A DNA stretch of 64,000 bases from Phycisphaeraceae bacterium (GCA_019636625.1 JAHBXE010000009.1:62001-126000), one strand, 5' to 3'; counted from the stretch's first letter, positions 26,408 to 35,524 are shown. A program made the numbers and translations. Notes: generated from the letters alone by a model not told the origin.

Positions 26408-27001
26408 ATGACCAAGTCGCTTCGCCGAGCTGTGGACCTGTCCACCATCCTGGCGGCCGTGGCGTTGACCGCGGTGCTCGGCTGGCACTTTTCCGGTCAG
26501 TTCCGGCGTGACCAGAGCGTGCATGCGACGCAGGAGAGCCTGCGCGCGTTCGAGAAGATGCTCGCGATGCGATCGGCCGCGAAGGACACGGCGCTGACGA
26601 AAACCGGCTGGCCGGCCACGATCGATGTGACGTGGTTTGCCGGTGCGCCGCCGTTGAACTCCCTGCTCACACCGGATCGGCCGTGGGTCGAGGTGGCGAC
26701 GCCTGAAGAGGCGCACATGCGTGACCCCAACACCCGGGCGGCGGTGAGCTACCAGACGGCTTCGTTCTGGTACAACCCGTACCTGGGCATTGTCCGGGCG
26801 CGGGTGCCCTACGAGTTCAACGATGAGAAGTCGCGCGAGTTGTACAACCAGGTGAACAGCACGAGCGTGGCCTCGATCTACGGAACGGAGATGCCCCGCT
26901 TCGAGGAAGCGATCTTCGGCCCGCCGGCTGAACTGGCCGGTTCGCGCACGGAAGTCGCGGGCGCTTCAACAGAGCCGGAACCGGTCGAACAGCCCGAGTA
27001 G
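26408..27001 (+). CDS. Membrane-anchored hypothetical protein
   Basis: 197 residues, ATG at 26408 with GGGGAG upstream. One N-terminal transmembrane segment (about 12-30) with a positive flank, then a periplasmic domain containing an aromatic-rich core (TASFWYNPYLGIVRARVPYE) and an acidic tail. The layout recalls pseudopilin-like anchored proteins but the usual Gly-Phe-Thr-Leu-Glu cleavage motif is absent. The family is not recognised. Confidence 0.6.
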   Translation: MTKSLRRAVDLSTILAAVALTAVLGWHFSGQFRRDQSVHATQESLRAFEKMLAMRSAAKDTALTKTGWPATIDVTWFAGAPPLNSLLTPDRPWVEVATPEEAHMRDPNTRAAVSYQTASFWYNPYLGIVRARVPYEFNDEKSRELYNQVNSTSVASIYGTEMPRFEEAIFGPPAELAGSRTEVAGASTEPEPVEQPE

Positions 27002-27049
27002 GGCTGCTGGCCATCGGCGCAACTTGCACGAAGTTCGGCGAAAACCGGC

Positions 27050-27817
27050 CTAACGCGCGGGCAACCCCAATACATCATTCATGGTCCACCAGCCCGGGGG
27101 TTGCGACCCGAGCCACTTGGCGGCGTCGAGCGCTCCCCGGGCGAAGAGATCGCGCGAGGTGGCGCGATGGGTGATCTCGATGTACTCCCCATCGGCGGCG
27201 AATCGGACCGTGTGTTCGCCGATGACGTCGCCGCCGCGGATCGAGACGACCTGCGCATCGCTCAGCGGCAGTCCGCCCTCTTTGACCGCGTTGGCCAGGC
27301 GGATGGCGGTGCCGGATGGCGCATCCTTCTTGGCGCGGTGGTGGGCCTCGACGATGGAGACGTCGGCGGCGGGGCCATAGAGACGGGCGGCGGTCTGGAC
27401 GATCGCGGCGGTCACGGCGACGCCCCGCGAGGTGTTGGAAGCGACAAGCACGGCGCGCTGGGTGGAGGCCTGGCGCAGCGCCTCGAGCGTCGCCGCGGAG
27501 AGCGCCGTGGTGCCGACGAGGAGCGCTGCGCCGGCGCGCTGCGCGAGCGAGAGCGCGTTGATCGCGCCGGCATCGCTGGAGAAGTCGATGACGACATCGG
27601 CGCGAAAATCCGCCGGAAATGAGGCGATTTCAGCGATGCGTACGGCGCCCGGAGCCGCCGGCGTGTGGATCGCGCGTGAACCGGCGCGAGCGACGGCGCC
27701 GACGAGCGCGAGCGATGGATCGTTCATCGCGAGTGCGCAGAGTCGCGTTCCCATGCGCCCCGGCGCGCCGTGCACGACGATGCGGAGAGAAGATGATGAG
27801 GGGGGAGGGGTTGACAT
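27050..27817 (-). CDS. dapB: 4-hydroxy-tetrahydrodipicolinate reductase
   Basis: 255 residues. NAD(P)-binding VVHGAPGRMGTRL at the N-terminus, VVIDFSS, VLVASNTSRG and the substrate-binding motif EAHHRAKKDAPSGTA identify DapB, which reduces hydroxy-tetrahydrodipicolinate to tetrahydrodipicolinate in lysine and diaminopimelate synthesis. The gene stands alone, and its start codon overlaps the -35 element of a divergent promoter at 27811. The ORF starts with a short Ser/Pro stretch, so the true start may be a few codons later, but no better candidate is seen. Confidence 0.9.
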   Translation of the reverse strand: MSTPPPSSSSLRIVVHGAPGRMGTRLCALAMNDPSLALVGAVARAGSRAIHTPAAPGAVRIAEIASFPADFRADVVIDFSSDAGAINALSLAQRAGAALLVGTTALSAATLEALRQASTQRAVLVASNTSRGVAVTAAIVQTAARLYGPAADVSIVEAHHRAKKDAPSGTAIRLANAVKEGGLPLSDAQVVSIRGGDVIGEHTVRFAADGEYIEITHRATSRDLFARGALDAAKWLGSQPPGWWTMNDVLGLPAR

Positions 27818-27839
27818 ATCGCTTCGGACTTGCTCTCAT
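27811..27839 (+). promoter_or_regulatory. Sigma-70-type promoter for the lysine-rich peptide gene
   Basis: TTGACA at 27811-27816 and TCTCAT at 27834-27839 with 17-bp spacing. The -35 hexamer is perfect; the -10 matches four of six. It overlaps the start of the divergent dapB, so the two genes may influence each other. Confidence 0.55.
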
Positions 27840-27988
27840 GCTGTGCGCTTGCAGAAGCTGCGCGTTTGTTCAAGAAGCGCGTGGTGAGCTTCCGATAGTA
27901 CTGCAAGCCGAAGAACGCGGCGCGGCGTCGTGGCGCGCGGCCCCGCACACGTGCAGCAGTTGCTGCACCAAACATCAGGAGACATCCG

Positions 27989-28057
27989 ATGGCAAAGAAG
28001 GCAAAGAAGAAGGCGAAGAAGAAGGCTGCGAAGAAGGCCAGCAAGAAGCGCCGGTAA
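27989..28057 (+). CDS. 22-residue lysine-rich, histone-tail-like peptide
   Basis: ATG at 27989 to TAA at 28055-28057 encodes a peptide of only Met, Ala, Lys, Ser and Arg, with 13 Lys (MAKKAKKKAKKKAAK… ending KKRR). AGGAG lies seven bases upstream. A promoter at 27811 and a terminator at 28139 delimit a transcript of about 320 nt. Lys/Ala repeats of this kind occur in bacterial histone H1-like tails and in small basic DNA- or ribosome-binding proteins. The gene is below the length cut-off of common gene finders. Function is inference only. Confidence 0.65.
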   Translation: MAKKAKKKAKKKAAKKASKKRR

Positions 28058-28138
28058 CGGTCGCTTGCTCGAACCCTTAGTTCCCTGAATCATCGGGCCC
28101 GTGCGTATTCCGGGCATTCCACATCAAGCCACCGACAC

Positions 28139-28171
28139 GGGGCCGAGTCACCTCGGCCCCGCGGTCGTTTT
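28139..28171 (+). terminator. Terminator of the lysine-rich peptide transcript
   Basis: Stem GGGGCCGAG (28139-28147) and CTCGGCCCC (28152-28160), loop TCAC, then GCGGTCGTTTT. It is 82 bp after the stop of the small gene. Confidence 0.75.
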
Positions 28172-28252
28172 CGGGACCGACGCGCTTGATTCAGCCTCGC
28201 GTTTCCACCCCATCGGGTGGGTCCGCCGGAGCCCGCACCCTAAGAATGGACC

Positions 28253-28846
28253 GTGAACACCGCCGCGGCACATCTTCGGAGGCATCGGGAGGGGGTTCTT
28301 CTGGCGGACGGGACCGCCCACGGCGTCCGTTTCGTGCTGGAAGGCGAGGCCGGGCGGGTGGTGTTCCCAGCGGATGGGACGATCATGGAGGCGGAAGAAC
28401 TGGTGCTGTTTGTGCCGCGGGAGAGCCCGGCGGATGATCATGAACTGCAACTGCTGCTGTCGGCCGGGCCGGCGAGTGAAGGGGCGGTGGACCGGTGGAG
28501 GGCGTACCACGGGGCACCGCGGATGAACGGGTTCGGGGCGTTCACGATCGAGGGGGCGAAGTTTGACGGGGCGGTGGTGGAAGAGGCGTTGACCGTGGCC
28601 AATCCCCTCCTGCGTGTTGAAGGGCGGCTGTGCCGGATGATCAACTCGGACCGGGCGGCGCTGGCGGGGGCGTGCGCACGGCTCACCGGGGTGGAGGTCA
28701 AGGAACCGCTCGCGGTTGGGGTCGATGCACACGGCATGGATGTCAAGGCGAGGTTCGGCATCGTGCGGCTCGAGTTCCCGGGTCCGGTGAGCGATGAGTC
28801 CGCGGCGGAGCGGGCCATCGCCGCGCTGTTGAAAGGGAGCGCATGA
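28253..28846 (+). CDS. DUF2470-like domain protein
   Basis: 197 residues from GTG at 28253. The C-terminal 75 residues (RMINSDRAALAGACA … VGVDAHGMDVKARFG … LEFPGPV) resemble the DUF2470 domain found at the end of HugZ/HutZ-type heme-utilisation and pyridoxamine-oxidase-like proteins. The N-terminal half would correspond to the split-barrel part but is divergent. The stop overlaps the next gene's start (ATGA), so the two are translationally coupled. Confidence 0.55.
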   Translation: MNTAAAHLRRHREGVLLADGTAHGVRFVLEGEAGRVVFPADGTIMEAEELVLFVPRESPADDHELQLLLSAGPASEGAVDRWRAYHGAPRMNGFGAFTIEGAKFDGAVVEEALTVANPLLRVEGRLCRMINSDRAALAGACARLTGVEVKEPLAVGVDAHGMDVKARFGIVRLEFPGPVSDESAAERAIAALLKGSA

Positions 28847-30171
28847 CAGGTTTGCGCGAGGCGCACGCCCACATCGCCGCGCACGGGCGGGAGATGTCGC
28901 AACTCAACCTTTCCGAGTGCCACTCGAAGCGAGAGTGCCTGGAACGTCTCGCGGCGGAGTCGGCACGGTTGGAAGCGGTGGGTGAGCCGGGATGGGTCGT
29001 GGCCAACGGCGTGCGGGTGGAGGCGTGGGAGGAGGCCACGTGGCCGACGATGGCGGAACTGGATGCCGCCTCGCCGCTGCGGGCGTGCATGGTGCAGTCC
29101 TTCGATCACCATGCCTGCGCTGTGAACAGCGCCGCGTTCGTGGAGGCGGGGTGGCATCGGGGCTCGGCGGATCCGGTCGGGGGCCGGATCGTGCGGGATA
29201 GGGACGGATTGCCGACGGGATTGCTGCTGGAGAGCGCCTTTGGAGCGGCGCGACGGGCGGTGCCGGAGCCGACGCCGGACCAGTGGCGCCGGTTCGTTGC
29301 GTCTGCGCTTCGGGACCTGGCGGGCCATGGATTCAGCGAGGTGCACGACCTGCTTTCGCCGGTTTGGCTGGGGCCCATGCTGGGATCGGTGCTGGATGAA
29401 CTGCGCGCGGACATCGGCATCGCGATGACGGTCTGGCTCTACCCGATCCTGGAGGACGCCGCGGCCGTCCACTCCCGAAAGGGGGAGTGGGAAAGCGATC
29501 GGGTTGTGCTGGCCGGGGCGAAGGTGTTCGCGGATGGAACGCTCAACAGCCGGACGGCGTGGATGCTGGAGCCCTATGCAGACGGAATGCCGGGGCTGGA
29601 GCACGGGCAGGCGATGGTCTCCCCGGTGCAGTTGGACGCCGCCCTGAACCTGACGGCGGACCTGGGGATCGGGCTGGCGGTGCACGCGATCGGCGATGCG
29701 GCGGTGCGGGCCGTTCTCGATGCGGGCGGACGGCACACGCGATTGACGGGCGTGCGGAATAGCGCGGGCGTTCGAGAGGTCGTCGTGGCGGGGCGCTGTG
29801 CCGTGCCGCGGCTTCGGGTCGAGCACGCGGAACTGGTGGATGAAGCGGACGTGCCCCGGTTTGCAGAGTCGGGCGTGGTGTGCAGCGTGCAGCCGTGCCA
29901 CCTGTTGTACGACATTGAGGCTTTGCGGCGGGGGCAGCCGGAACGGCTGGATCGCGTGCTGCCCCTTCGGGACCTGATCGACGCCGGATGCACCCCCGGC
30001 GGAGTGCTGTGGTTCGGTTCTGATGTTCCGATCGTGCGGCCGCACCCGGGAGACAGCATCCGGGCCGCGGTCCACCGACGGCGGGAGGGGATGGCACCCC
30101 ACGAGGCGATCGCCCCCGCGCAGGCCATCACCGATGCCGAGGCTTGGCAATCGTTCGGCCGACGAACCTGA
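28843..30171 (+). CDS. Amidohydrolase family protein (YtcJ/Amidohydro_3-like)
   Basis: 442 residues, start codon in an ATGA overlap with the upstream gene. A metal-dependent TIM-barrel hydrolase: HAH near residue 9, KVFADGTLNSRTAWM with the bridging Lys position, HAIGDAA, RVEHAEL and the C-terminal metal Asp in WFGSDVP. Most of the YtcJ family deacylate N-substituted amides. The protein is shorter at the N-terminus than usual; the beta-sandwich strand before HAH is missing, so it may be a reduced version. It ends 9 bp before the convergent nrfA stop. Confidence 0.8.
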   Translation: MTGLREAHAHIAAHGREMSQLNLSECHSKRECLERLAAESARLEAVGEPGWVVANGVRVEAWEEATWPTMAELDAASPLRACMVQSFDHHACAVNSAAFVEAGWHRGSADPVGGRIVRDRDGLPTGLLLESAFGAARRAVPEPTPDQWRRFVASALRDLAGHGFSEVHDLLSPVWLGPMLGSVLDELRADIGIAMTVWLYPILEDAAAVHSRKGEWESDRVVLAGAKVFADGTLNSRTAWMLEPYADGMPGLEHGQAMVSPVQLDAALNLTADLGIGLAVHAIGDAAVRAVLDAGGRHTRLTGVRNSAGVREVVVAGRCAVPRLRVEHAELVDEADVPRFAESGVVCSVQPCHLLYDIEALRRGQPERLDRVLPLRDLIDAGCTPGGVLWFGSDVPIVRPHPGDSIRAAVHRRREGMAPHEAIAPAQAITDAEAWQSFGRRT

Positions 30172-30180
30172 GCCCCACGA

Positions 30181-31620
30181 TCACTTGGCGCGGAGCTTGG
30201 CCACGGCGGTCTCGCCCTGGCGGGCGTAGTCGATGGCCTCGCCGAGAATGCGGGCCGCCTCCTGCGGGGCGTGGAAGCCCATGGAGTTCTCCGCGGCGAC
30301 GAAGTCCAGGCGCCACTGGGCCTTGCGCTGGAGTTCGCGGGGTTGCTTCAGGTCGTCGTCCGACACGCCGGCCTTCTTCGCCTCGGCGATGACGCGGATG
30401 AGTTGGTTGACGGCATCGGTGCCGCGGTCCATGAGGTCGGCGGTGCGGTCCTGGATGACCGCGACGCGGGCCTTGATCTCGGACTCGGTGTAGTTGTGGC
30501 AGACCTGGCACGAACGGGCGACGTTGAGCAGGGGGCTGCGGATGTGGTGGTCGCTGATTTTGACGGCGCCCTCGCGCTTGTATGGCATGTGGCAGTCAGC
30601 GCAACTCACCCCGCTGCGGGCGTGGATGCCCTGGCTCCAGAGTTCGAACTCCGGGTGCTGCGCCTTGAGGACGGGGGCGCCGGAGATCGCGTGGGTCCAG
30701 TCCTTGTACTCCGCGGCGTCGTAGTACTTCTCGATCTGCTCCATCTTCAGGCCGCGATGCCACGGGTAGGTGAGCAGCTTCTGGTCGCCTTTGAAGTAGT
30801 ACTCGACGTGGCACTGGGCGCAGGTCATGCTCCGCATTTCCTGGCGCGAGGCATCGGCGTTGGGGTCGTAGGGCTTGGCGCGGTCGCCCTTCCGCCAGCG
30901 CTCCACGCTGGGCAGGTGCGGCACGGGGTCGTCGCTCGCGGCCAGAACCCGGATGCCATTCAGAAACCCGGGCTTGGAGATGCGCAGGGCCATGCTCGAG
31001 GGGTCGTGGCAGTCAAGACACGTGACGGGGTGAGAGACGAGCTTGGTGGCCTCGCTGTAGGGCATGGCGCAGATCGCCTCGAAGCCCTTGTGCAGTTGCT
31101 CCTGCCCCGCGGCGGAAAGCAGCGGATCCTTGAGCGTTCCCCGCGCGCCCAGATCGATCCCCTTCTGTCGGAACGCCACGACGTTGCTGGAGTGGCAGTG
31201 GAGGCAGGCGCCGGGCTGGGGGCGCTGGGTGACACGTTCGGTCTCGCGCTGGTCGCTCAGCATGTAGGCGTGCCCGCGCTCCTCGCGGTAGTCGATGCTG
31301 AAGGCGTAGCCCGCGAAGATGTCGCGCCAGCGGACGTCCGCGTCGAGTTTCTGGTACGCCTCGGACCCGCCGTGGCGCGTCCGCTCGATGTCCACGGTGC
31401 GGATGTAGCCGTCGTGCTGCTTCGGGAAGTTCTTGCCCCACAGCGCGGGGTCCTCCGTCGACTCGTCGATGCCCACGATCTGGAAGACGGTCGCGGCGGC
31501 CTCCCGCTTGCGCGTGGCGATGTTCTGCTGGAGCGCGAGAATCAGGGCTGCGATCACGGCGAAGAGCACCACGATGACGATGTACGCGCCGATGCGGAAC
31601 ACGGATCTTGGTGCGGCCAT
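30181..31620 (-). CDS. nrfA: Pentaheme ammonia-forming nitrite reductase, CxxCH-type
   Basis: 479 residues with an N-terminal signal anchor. Five heme c motifs: 139-143 (CLHCH), 201-205 (CLDCH), 267-271 (CAQCH), 340-344 (CADCH) and 371-375 (CQVCH). NrfA reduces nitrite to ammonium with six electrons in the periplasm. The segment CAQCHVEYYF carries the calcium and active-site Tyr region, and FELWSQGIHARSGVSCADCH the active-site His. In most NrfA the first motif is CxxCK, whose Lys binds the catalytic heme iron; here it is CxxCH. Its ribosome-binding site GAGGAG is 8 nt from the ATG. It follows nrfH by 12 bp. Confidence 0.93.
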   Translation of the reverse strand: MAAPRSVFRIGAYIVIVVLFAVIAALILALQQNIATRKREAAATVFQIVGIDESTEDPALWGKNFPKQHDGYIRTVDIERTRHGGSEAYQKLDADVRWRDIFAGYAFSIDYREERGHAYMLSDQRETERVTQRPQPGACLHCHSSNVVAFRQKGIDLGARGTLKDPLLSAAGQEQLHKGFEAICAMPYSEATKLVSHPVTCLDCHDPSSMALRISKPGFLNGIRVLAASDDPVPHLPSVERWRKGDRAKPYDPNADASRQEMRSMTCAQCHVEYYFKGDQKLLTYPWHRGLKMEQIEKYYDAAEYKDWTHAISGAPVLKAQHPEFELWSQGIHARSGVSCADCHMPYKREGAVKISDHHIRSPLLNVARSCQVCHNYTESEIKARVAVIQDRTADLMDRGTDAVNQLIRVIAEAKKAGVSDDDLKQPRELQRKAQWRLDFVAAENSMGFHAPQEAARILGEAIDYARQGETAVAKLRAK

Positions 31621-31632
31621 GGCGGGTCTCCT

Positions 31633-32127
31633 CTATCGACGCGGGCCGTGGCCCGCGCTGGAGTGGCAGTGAACACAGTTGACATGCTCGCCCTTGACCT
31701 GGGCGTGCGCGACAAAGTCGCTGACCATGCTGGTGTGGCAGCGAATGCAGTTGTCCTCGACGATCTTGAGGCTCGAAGGCTTGATCTGGATCGGTTCGTG
31801 GAAGTCCTGGAACGTAAAGCCCTTGGAGTGGCGGTAGCCATGGTCCATCTTGGTCAGGTACTTGCCCATGAAGTCATGCGGGACGTGGCAGTCGTTGCAG
31901 GTCGCGTTGGCGTGGTGGGGACCCTTCTGCCACGAGTCGTACTGCTCGCGCATGATGTGGCAGTTGACGCAGGCTTTGGGGTCGTTCGACAGGTACGAGG
32001 TGCCTTCGGCGTAGTCGAACGTGAAGGCTCCCAGGCCAAGGCAGGCGCCGAACAGGGCGCAGATGACGGCCGCGGGCAGGCCGATTCGGCCCAGACGACG
32101 CGGGGGTTTGGACTCAGAAACGCCCAC
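31633..32127 (-). CDS. nrfH: Tetraheme quinol dehydrogenase NrfH
   Basis: 164 residues: one N-terminal transmembrane helix (about 14-38) and four heme motifs at 53-57 (CVNCH), 77-81 (CNDCH), 127-131 (CIRCH) and 151-155 (CVHCH). The first is followed by IM, the CxxCHxM arrangement in which Met is a heme ligand. NrfH takes electrons from menaquinol and passes them to NrfA. The two form an operon in the usual order, nrfH then nrfA. Confidence 0.95.
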   Translation of the reverse strand: MGVSESKPPRRLGRIGLPAAVICALFGACLGLGAFTFDYAEGTSYLSNDPKACVNCHIMREQYDSWQKGPHHANATCNDCHVPHDFMGKYLTKMDHGYRHSKGFTFQDFHEPIQIKPSSLKIVEDNCIRCHTSMVSDFVAHAQVKGEHVNCVHCHSSAGHGPRR

Positions 32128-32191
32128 GGGGGCAGACTAGCGGAAGTGCCCACCGGGAAGCAAACGGAAATTTCCCCGATGGATGCGAGGC

Positions 32192-32410
32192 TCAGTCGCC
32201 CTTGAACCGGCGGCGATCGCGGAGCCAGTTGAAGAACTGCGCGAACATGCCCGGTCGGCCGATGGTCCGGAAACCGCCCGAAGCGCCCTTGGGCAGGCCG
32301 TCCCGCTCGGACTGCATCTTGGAACTCTTGGCCAAGGCTTCGCCCAGGCGCTTGTACGGGTCGCCGGAGCGGCCGGAGTACTTTTCGTACAGTCGGGGAT
32401 CGATGGCCAC
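32192..32410 (-). CDS. Small hypothetical protein
   Basis: 72 residues from GTG at 32410 with AGGAG eight bases upstream (an upstream ATG at 32443 has no such site). Basic, no membrane segment; contains DPRLYEKYSGRSGDPYKRLG and a Trp/Arg-rich C-terminus. The family is not recognised. It lies 64 bp upstream of nrfH on the same strand and could be co-transcribed. Confidence 0.55.
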   Translation of the reverse strand: MAIDPRLYEKYSGRSGDPYKRLGEALAKSSKMQSERDGLPKGASGGFRTIGRPGMFAQFFNWLRDRRRFKGD

Positions 32411-32546
32411 GAGTGGACTCCTCTGCTCAGGTACCCTTCCCACGGAGCGAATGGACCCGTAGAGTCTACCGGATCAGGGCAATCCCGCAAGGTGGATCAG
32501 GGCCCCCGGCCGGCCCATCATTCCTGTGCAAAGCGAGGACTCGGTC

Positions 32547-33518
32547 ATGAGGCAGGACATCCGATACAACAACATCATCGACAGCGACGAGGCCCGGCAG
32601 GCCCAGGCTTGGGCGGACAAGGCGCCGGAAATGCCCGCCGCGGACATCAACGCCGACCGGTTCTACATCACGCAGAACTACCACCTGTACACGCGCGACG
32701 ACCACGATGTCTGGCGTGACCTGTTCGACCGGCGCTGGACCGTGCTCGAGCAGCAGGTGAGCCGGATCTTCATCGAAGGCATGAAGATCCTCCGGCTTTC
32801 ACGGGACCGCATCCCCCTCCTGGACGACTGGGTGGCGGACAGGGACATCGAACTCGCGGGCGGCGTGAAGGTCACCAAGGGGACGCGGCTGGATGGGATC
32901 AACAAGTTCCTGCAGGCGCAGAGCCACTGGGCGAGTTACGGCGTACCGGGGTACCTGCCGGCCAAGGCGTTCTTCGCGTGCCTGGCGCAGCGGGAGTTTC
33001 CCACAACGGTGCTGATCCGGCCGCGGGAAGTGATGGACTACCTGCCCGAACCGGACATCTTCCACGATGTGTTCGGGCACGTGCCGCTGCACACGCTCAA
33101 GGTCTTCGCGGACTTTCTGCAGACGTATGGCAAGGCGGCGCTGCTGTGCGAGGATGAGGTGCACATCAAGCGCCTCGGGCGGCTGTTCTGGTTCACGGTG
33201 GAGTTCGGCCTGATCAAGGAAGAGGGGAAGGTCAAGATCTACGGGAGCGGGCTGGTCAGCAGCCACGGCGAGAGCGCCTACGCGCTCAAGGGCGCGTGGG
33301 AGAAGAAGGGCCAGACGGCCGAGGACTGCAAGGAGCGGCCGGTCGCGGAGTGGCGGCCCTTTGACCTTGAGCGGGTGTGCAACACGGACTTCGAGATCGA
33401 CCACTACCAGCCGATCTACTACGTGCTGGAGAGTTTCGAACAGTTGCGGGACGCGATGAACGAATACGCGGAGCAGGTGATCGGGGAGGCGGGGCTGGCG
33501 GCGGCGGGGAGGCACTGA
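32547..33518 (+). CDS. phhA: Phenylalanine 4-monooxygenase
   Basis: 323 residues from ATG at 32547 (GAGGA about eight bases upstream; a GTG at 32526 is also in frame). The iron-binding His173 and His178 lie in PDIFHDVFGHVP and the third ligand Glu219 in FWFTVEFGL, the facial triad of biopterin-dependent aromatic amino acid hydroxylases. It converts phenylalanine to tyrosine with tetrahydropterin and O2, so the organism at least sometimes meets oxygen although it carries nrfHA. No regulatory ACT domain. It converges on the next gene with a 5-bp gap. Confidence 0.92.
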   Translation: MRQDIRYNNIIDSDEARQAQAWADKAPEMPAADINADRFYITQNYHLYTRDDHDVWRDLFDRRWTVLEQQVSRIFIEGMKILRLSRDRIPLLDDWVADRDIELAGGVKVTKGTRLDGINKFLQAQSHWASYGVPGYLPAKAFFACLAQREFPTTVLIRPREVMDYLPEPDIFHDVFGHVPLHTLKVFADFLQTYGKAALLCEDEVHIKRLGRLFWFTVEFGLIKEEGKVKIYGSGLVSSHGESAYALKGAWEKKGQTAEDCKERPVAEWRPFDLERVCNTDFEIDHYQPIYYVLESFEQLRDAMNEYAEQVIGEAGLAAAGRH

Positions 33519-33523
33519 ATCGA

Positions 33524-35182
33524 TCACAACATCGCAACCGGTGAGCTTGGTTGGGCTCGCCGCTTCAGGGCGAGTTGCCGTAACGCGTGCAGCCCGAGAA
33601 CCGTGAGCGGAACGAGCACGACCGCGCTGGGCATCATGTACCTAGTGGAAGCAAGCACACCAGTGGCATCCAGCGTGGCCACCAGCAACAGGCGCAATAC
33701 GAACGCTGCCCACAAGAGCGCCGAAAGCGCGTACCAGGAGTGCGATACGGGCGCACGAGCGAACCGGGCCGCGACGCCGCCCAGCGCTGCGATCACCAGG
33801 CACGCTGCGGTCGCGATGGGCAGAGCGCCCGCGATGGCCAGCTTCACGCGGTCCAATCGCTGCACCACCCGCGGGCGATGCCAGTAAACCCCGGGAGCCG
33901 GGTCAGGCCGTAGCAGCGCCGATCGGCGCAAGGCGACCGCATCGAAACGAAGCAGATCGTCCTCGGCCACTTCGCCCGGTTCAACTCGGCTGAACCCGAT
34001 ACGTGTCAAGCTGGTCCAGCATGCACCGATCGACCGTGTAACCTCGAGCGGCAACTGGCCCCACTCGGGCGGAACGAAACTCAGGGGCGCCCAACGCCGC
34101 GGCAACGCCCCTCGATCCTGCGCGGCACGAATCTCCGAAGCGACGGCGGCGTAGAAGTCGTTGGCCTCACGGGCGTCCGCGAAGCGGTCGTCGTGCAGGA
34201 GCCACGCGGCTTCCCGCATCAGCCAGAGGTTGTAGCTTCCCGGTTCGCCGGGTACGCCGGTCGTGGTCTCGCCCACGCGGCGATAGGGTTCGCACCGCGG
34301 GTGCGTGTTCATCAACTCGAGCAGACTTGCGTACAGGGGGCTGGCGCTCGCAACGCGCTCCCGCACATCAAGAGGCATGGGCACACGCAGCCGCGGCGAT
34401 TCTGGGGGAACCGAGAGCATGGCTTGATAAAGAGATGCAAGTCCCGGCAACGACCAGTCGTACATCGCGTGCATCCCGATTCGAGCCTGGTTTCGCGCCC
34501 GAACGGCCTGTTCAGCCACGATCGCCATCGCAAGGGGAAGGGCAAACGCCAGAGCAAGACGTCTGAAGACAAGCCGCCGCGGCACTCGCTGAAGAACCCA
34601 CGCCTTGACGATCAGCACCCCGCTCAACACGATCAGCACGTAGACCAACACCGTTTCCTGACGGGAAATGCCGGCGATGGCACCCGAGAATCCCGCGAGC
34701 AAGCCACAACGAAACATGCCCCGCCGGTTCCGGTGGGTCATGCCCATGGCCAGAGAAACGACGAGGACGATGAACGAACACGTGTACAGGTTCTCCGAGT
34801 TTACATGGCAGAAGAGCTGAGTCGGGATTGGGTGGAAGAGGAGAGCGGCCAGAAGCAGAAGCCGTCCCGGCATGCCGACTCCCGCAGCCCTCAACGCGCG
34901 GCAGAGCAGAAGCGATGTTCCGATCCACAGAGCCTCGATTGTCAATCGGGCCGGGATCCCGAGCATCGAGCTCAAGGCCAGGAAGAGCGGATATCCCGGC
35001 TGACGGGAATAGGTCCAGTGGTTGTACGGGTTCTTCCAGTACCAGCCCGCGGCTTGACCGATGTACGCCGCTCCGTCGTAGGGAGAAGCCAAGACCTCAT
35101 CGTGCGAAATCAAGATCAGCCGGAGAACGATGAGCGTAACAACGCTGAGCGCGAACCCGCGATGGAACAGACGGCGAGCCAT
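33524..35182 (-). CDS. Polytopic membrane glycosyltransferase-like protein (GT39/GT-C type)
   Basis: 552 residues from ATG at 35182. The N-terminal part reads SPYDGAAYIGQAAGWYW and YSRQPGYPLFLAL, the acidic first loop and R-x-PGYP element seen in GT-C dolichyl/undecaprenyl-phosphate sugar transferases, followed by about ten membrane segments. A soluble loop occupies roughly residues 250-430. It would use a lipid-phosphate sugar donor at the membrane; no substrate can be named. Base composition is somewhat lower in GC than its neighbours. ATG at 35209 is also possible. Confidence 0.6.
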   Translation of the reverse strand: MARRLFHRGFALSVVTLIVLRLILISHDEVLASPYDGAAYIGQAAGWYWKNPYNHWTYSRQPGYPLFLALSSMLGIPARLTIEALWIGTSLLLCRALRAAGVGMPGRLLLLAALLFHPIPTQLFCHVNSENLYTCSFIVLVVSLAMGMTHRNRRGMFRCGLLAGFSGAIAGISRQETVLVYVLIVLSGVLIVKAWVLQRVPRRLVFRRLALAFALPLAMAIVAEQAVRARNQARIGMHAMYDWSLPGLASLYQAMLSVPPESPRLRVPMPLDVRERVASASPLYASLLELMNTHPRCEPYRRVGETTTGVPGEPGSYNLWLMREAAWLLHDDRFADAREANDFYAAVASEIRAAQDRGALPRRWAPLSFVPPEWGQLPLEVTRSIGACWTSLTRIGFSRVEPGEVAEDDLLRFDAVALRRSALLRPDPAPGVYWHRPRVVQRLDRVKLAIAGALPIATAACLVIAALGGVAARFARAPVSHSWYALSALLWAAFVLRLLLVATLDATGVLASTRYMMPSAVVLVPLTVLGLHALRQLALKRRAQPSSPVAML

Positions 35183-35493
35183 CCGGTGCAGCGTACATGA
35201 TTGAGGCATGGCTTTGGAGAAAGCCGCCCTTGAACCGGGCCGGTTTCTGGGTGGTTCGGCGACCGTTTGAGATTTCATCTCCAATGCTGCAAGAAACCTC
35301 GAACAGCCCCGCAGTCTCATTGCCGGCCCATGCCGGACGCGGCAGACCGCGGCCCCGTCAACTGCCAGACTGCCCATGAGGCGGCTGGGTGAATCGGGTG
35401 CCGCAGAACCCGTGTCCGAGTCCGGGCTGGGAGCGTTGAACTACCGGCCGGTCCCCAACCGTGGACCCGGCCTTGAAAGGAGGCCCGCCGAAA

Positions 35494-35524
35494 AACTCTC
35501 TCTCCTCTCTCCCTTTGACCACGC
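35494..35524 (+). repeat. CU-rich direct repeat, copy 1
   Basis: AACTCTCTCTCCTCTCTCCC followed by TTTGACCACG. The identical sequence recurs at 36297-36326, and both copies are followed within a few bases by a GC-rich hairpin. They bracket the PEP-CTERM gene. The CCUCUCUCC core could pair with Shine-Dalgarno sequences. Confidence 0.85.
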
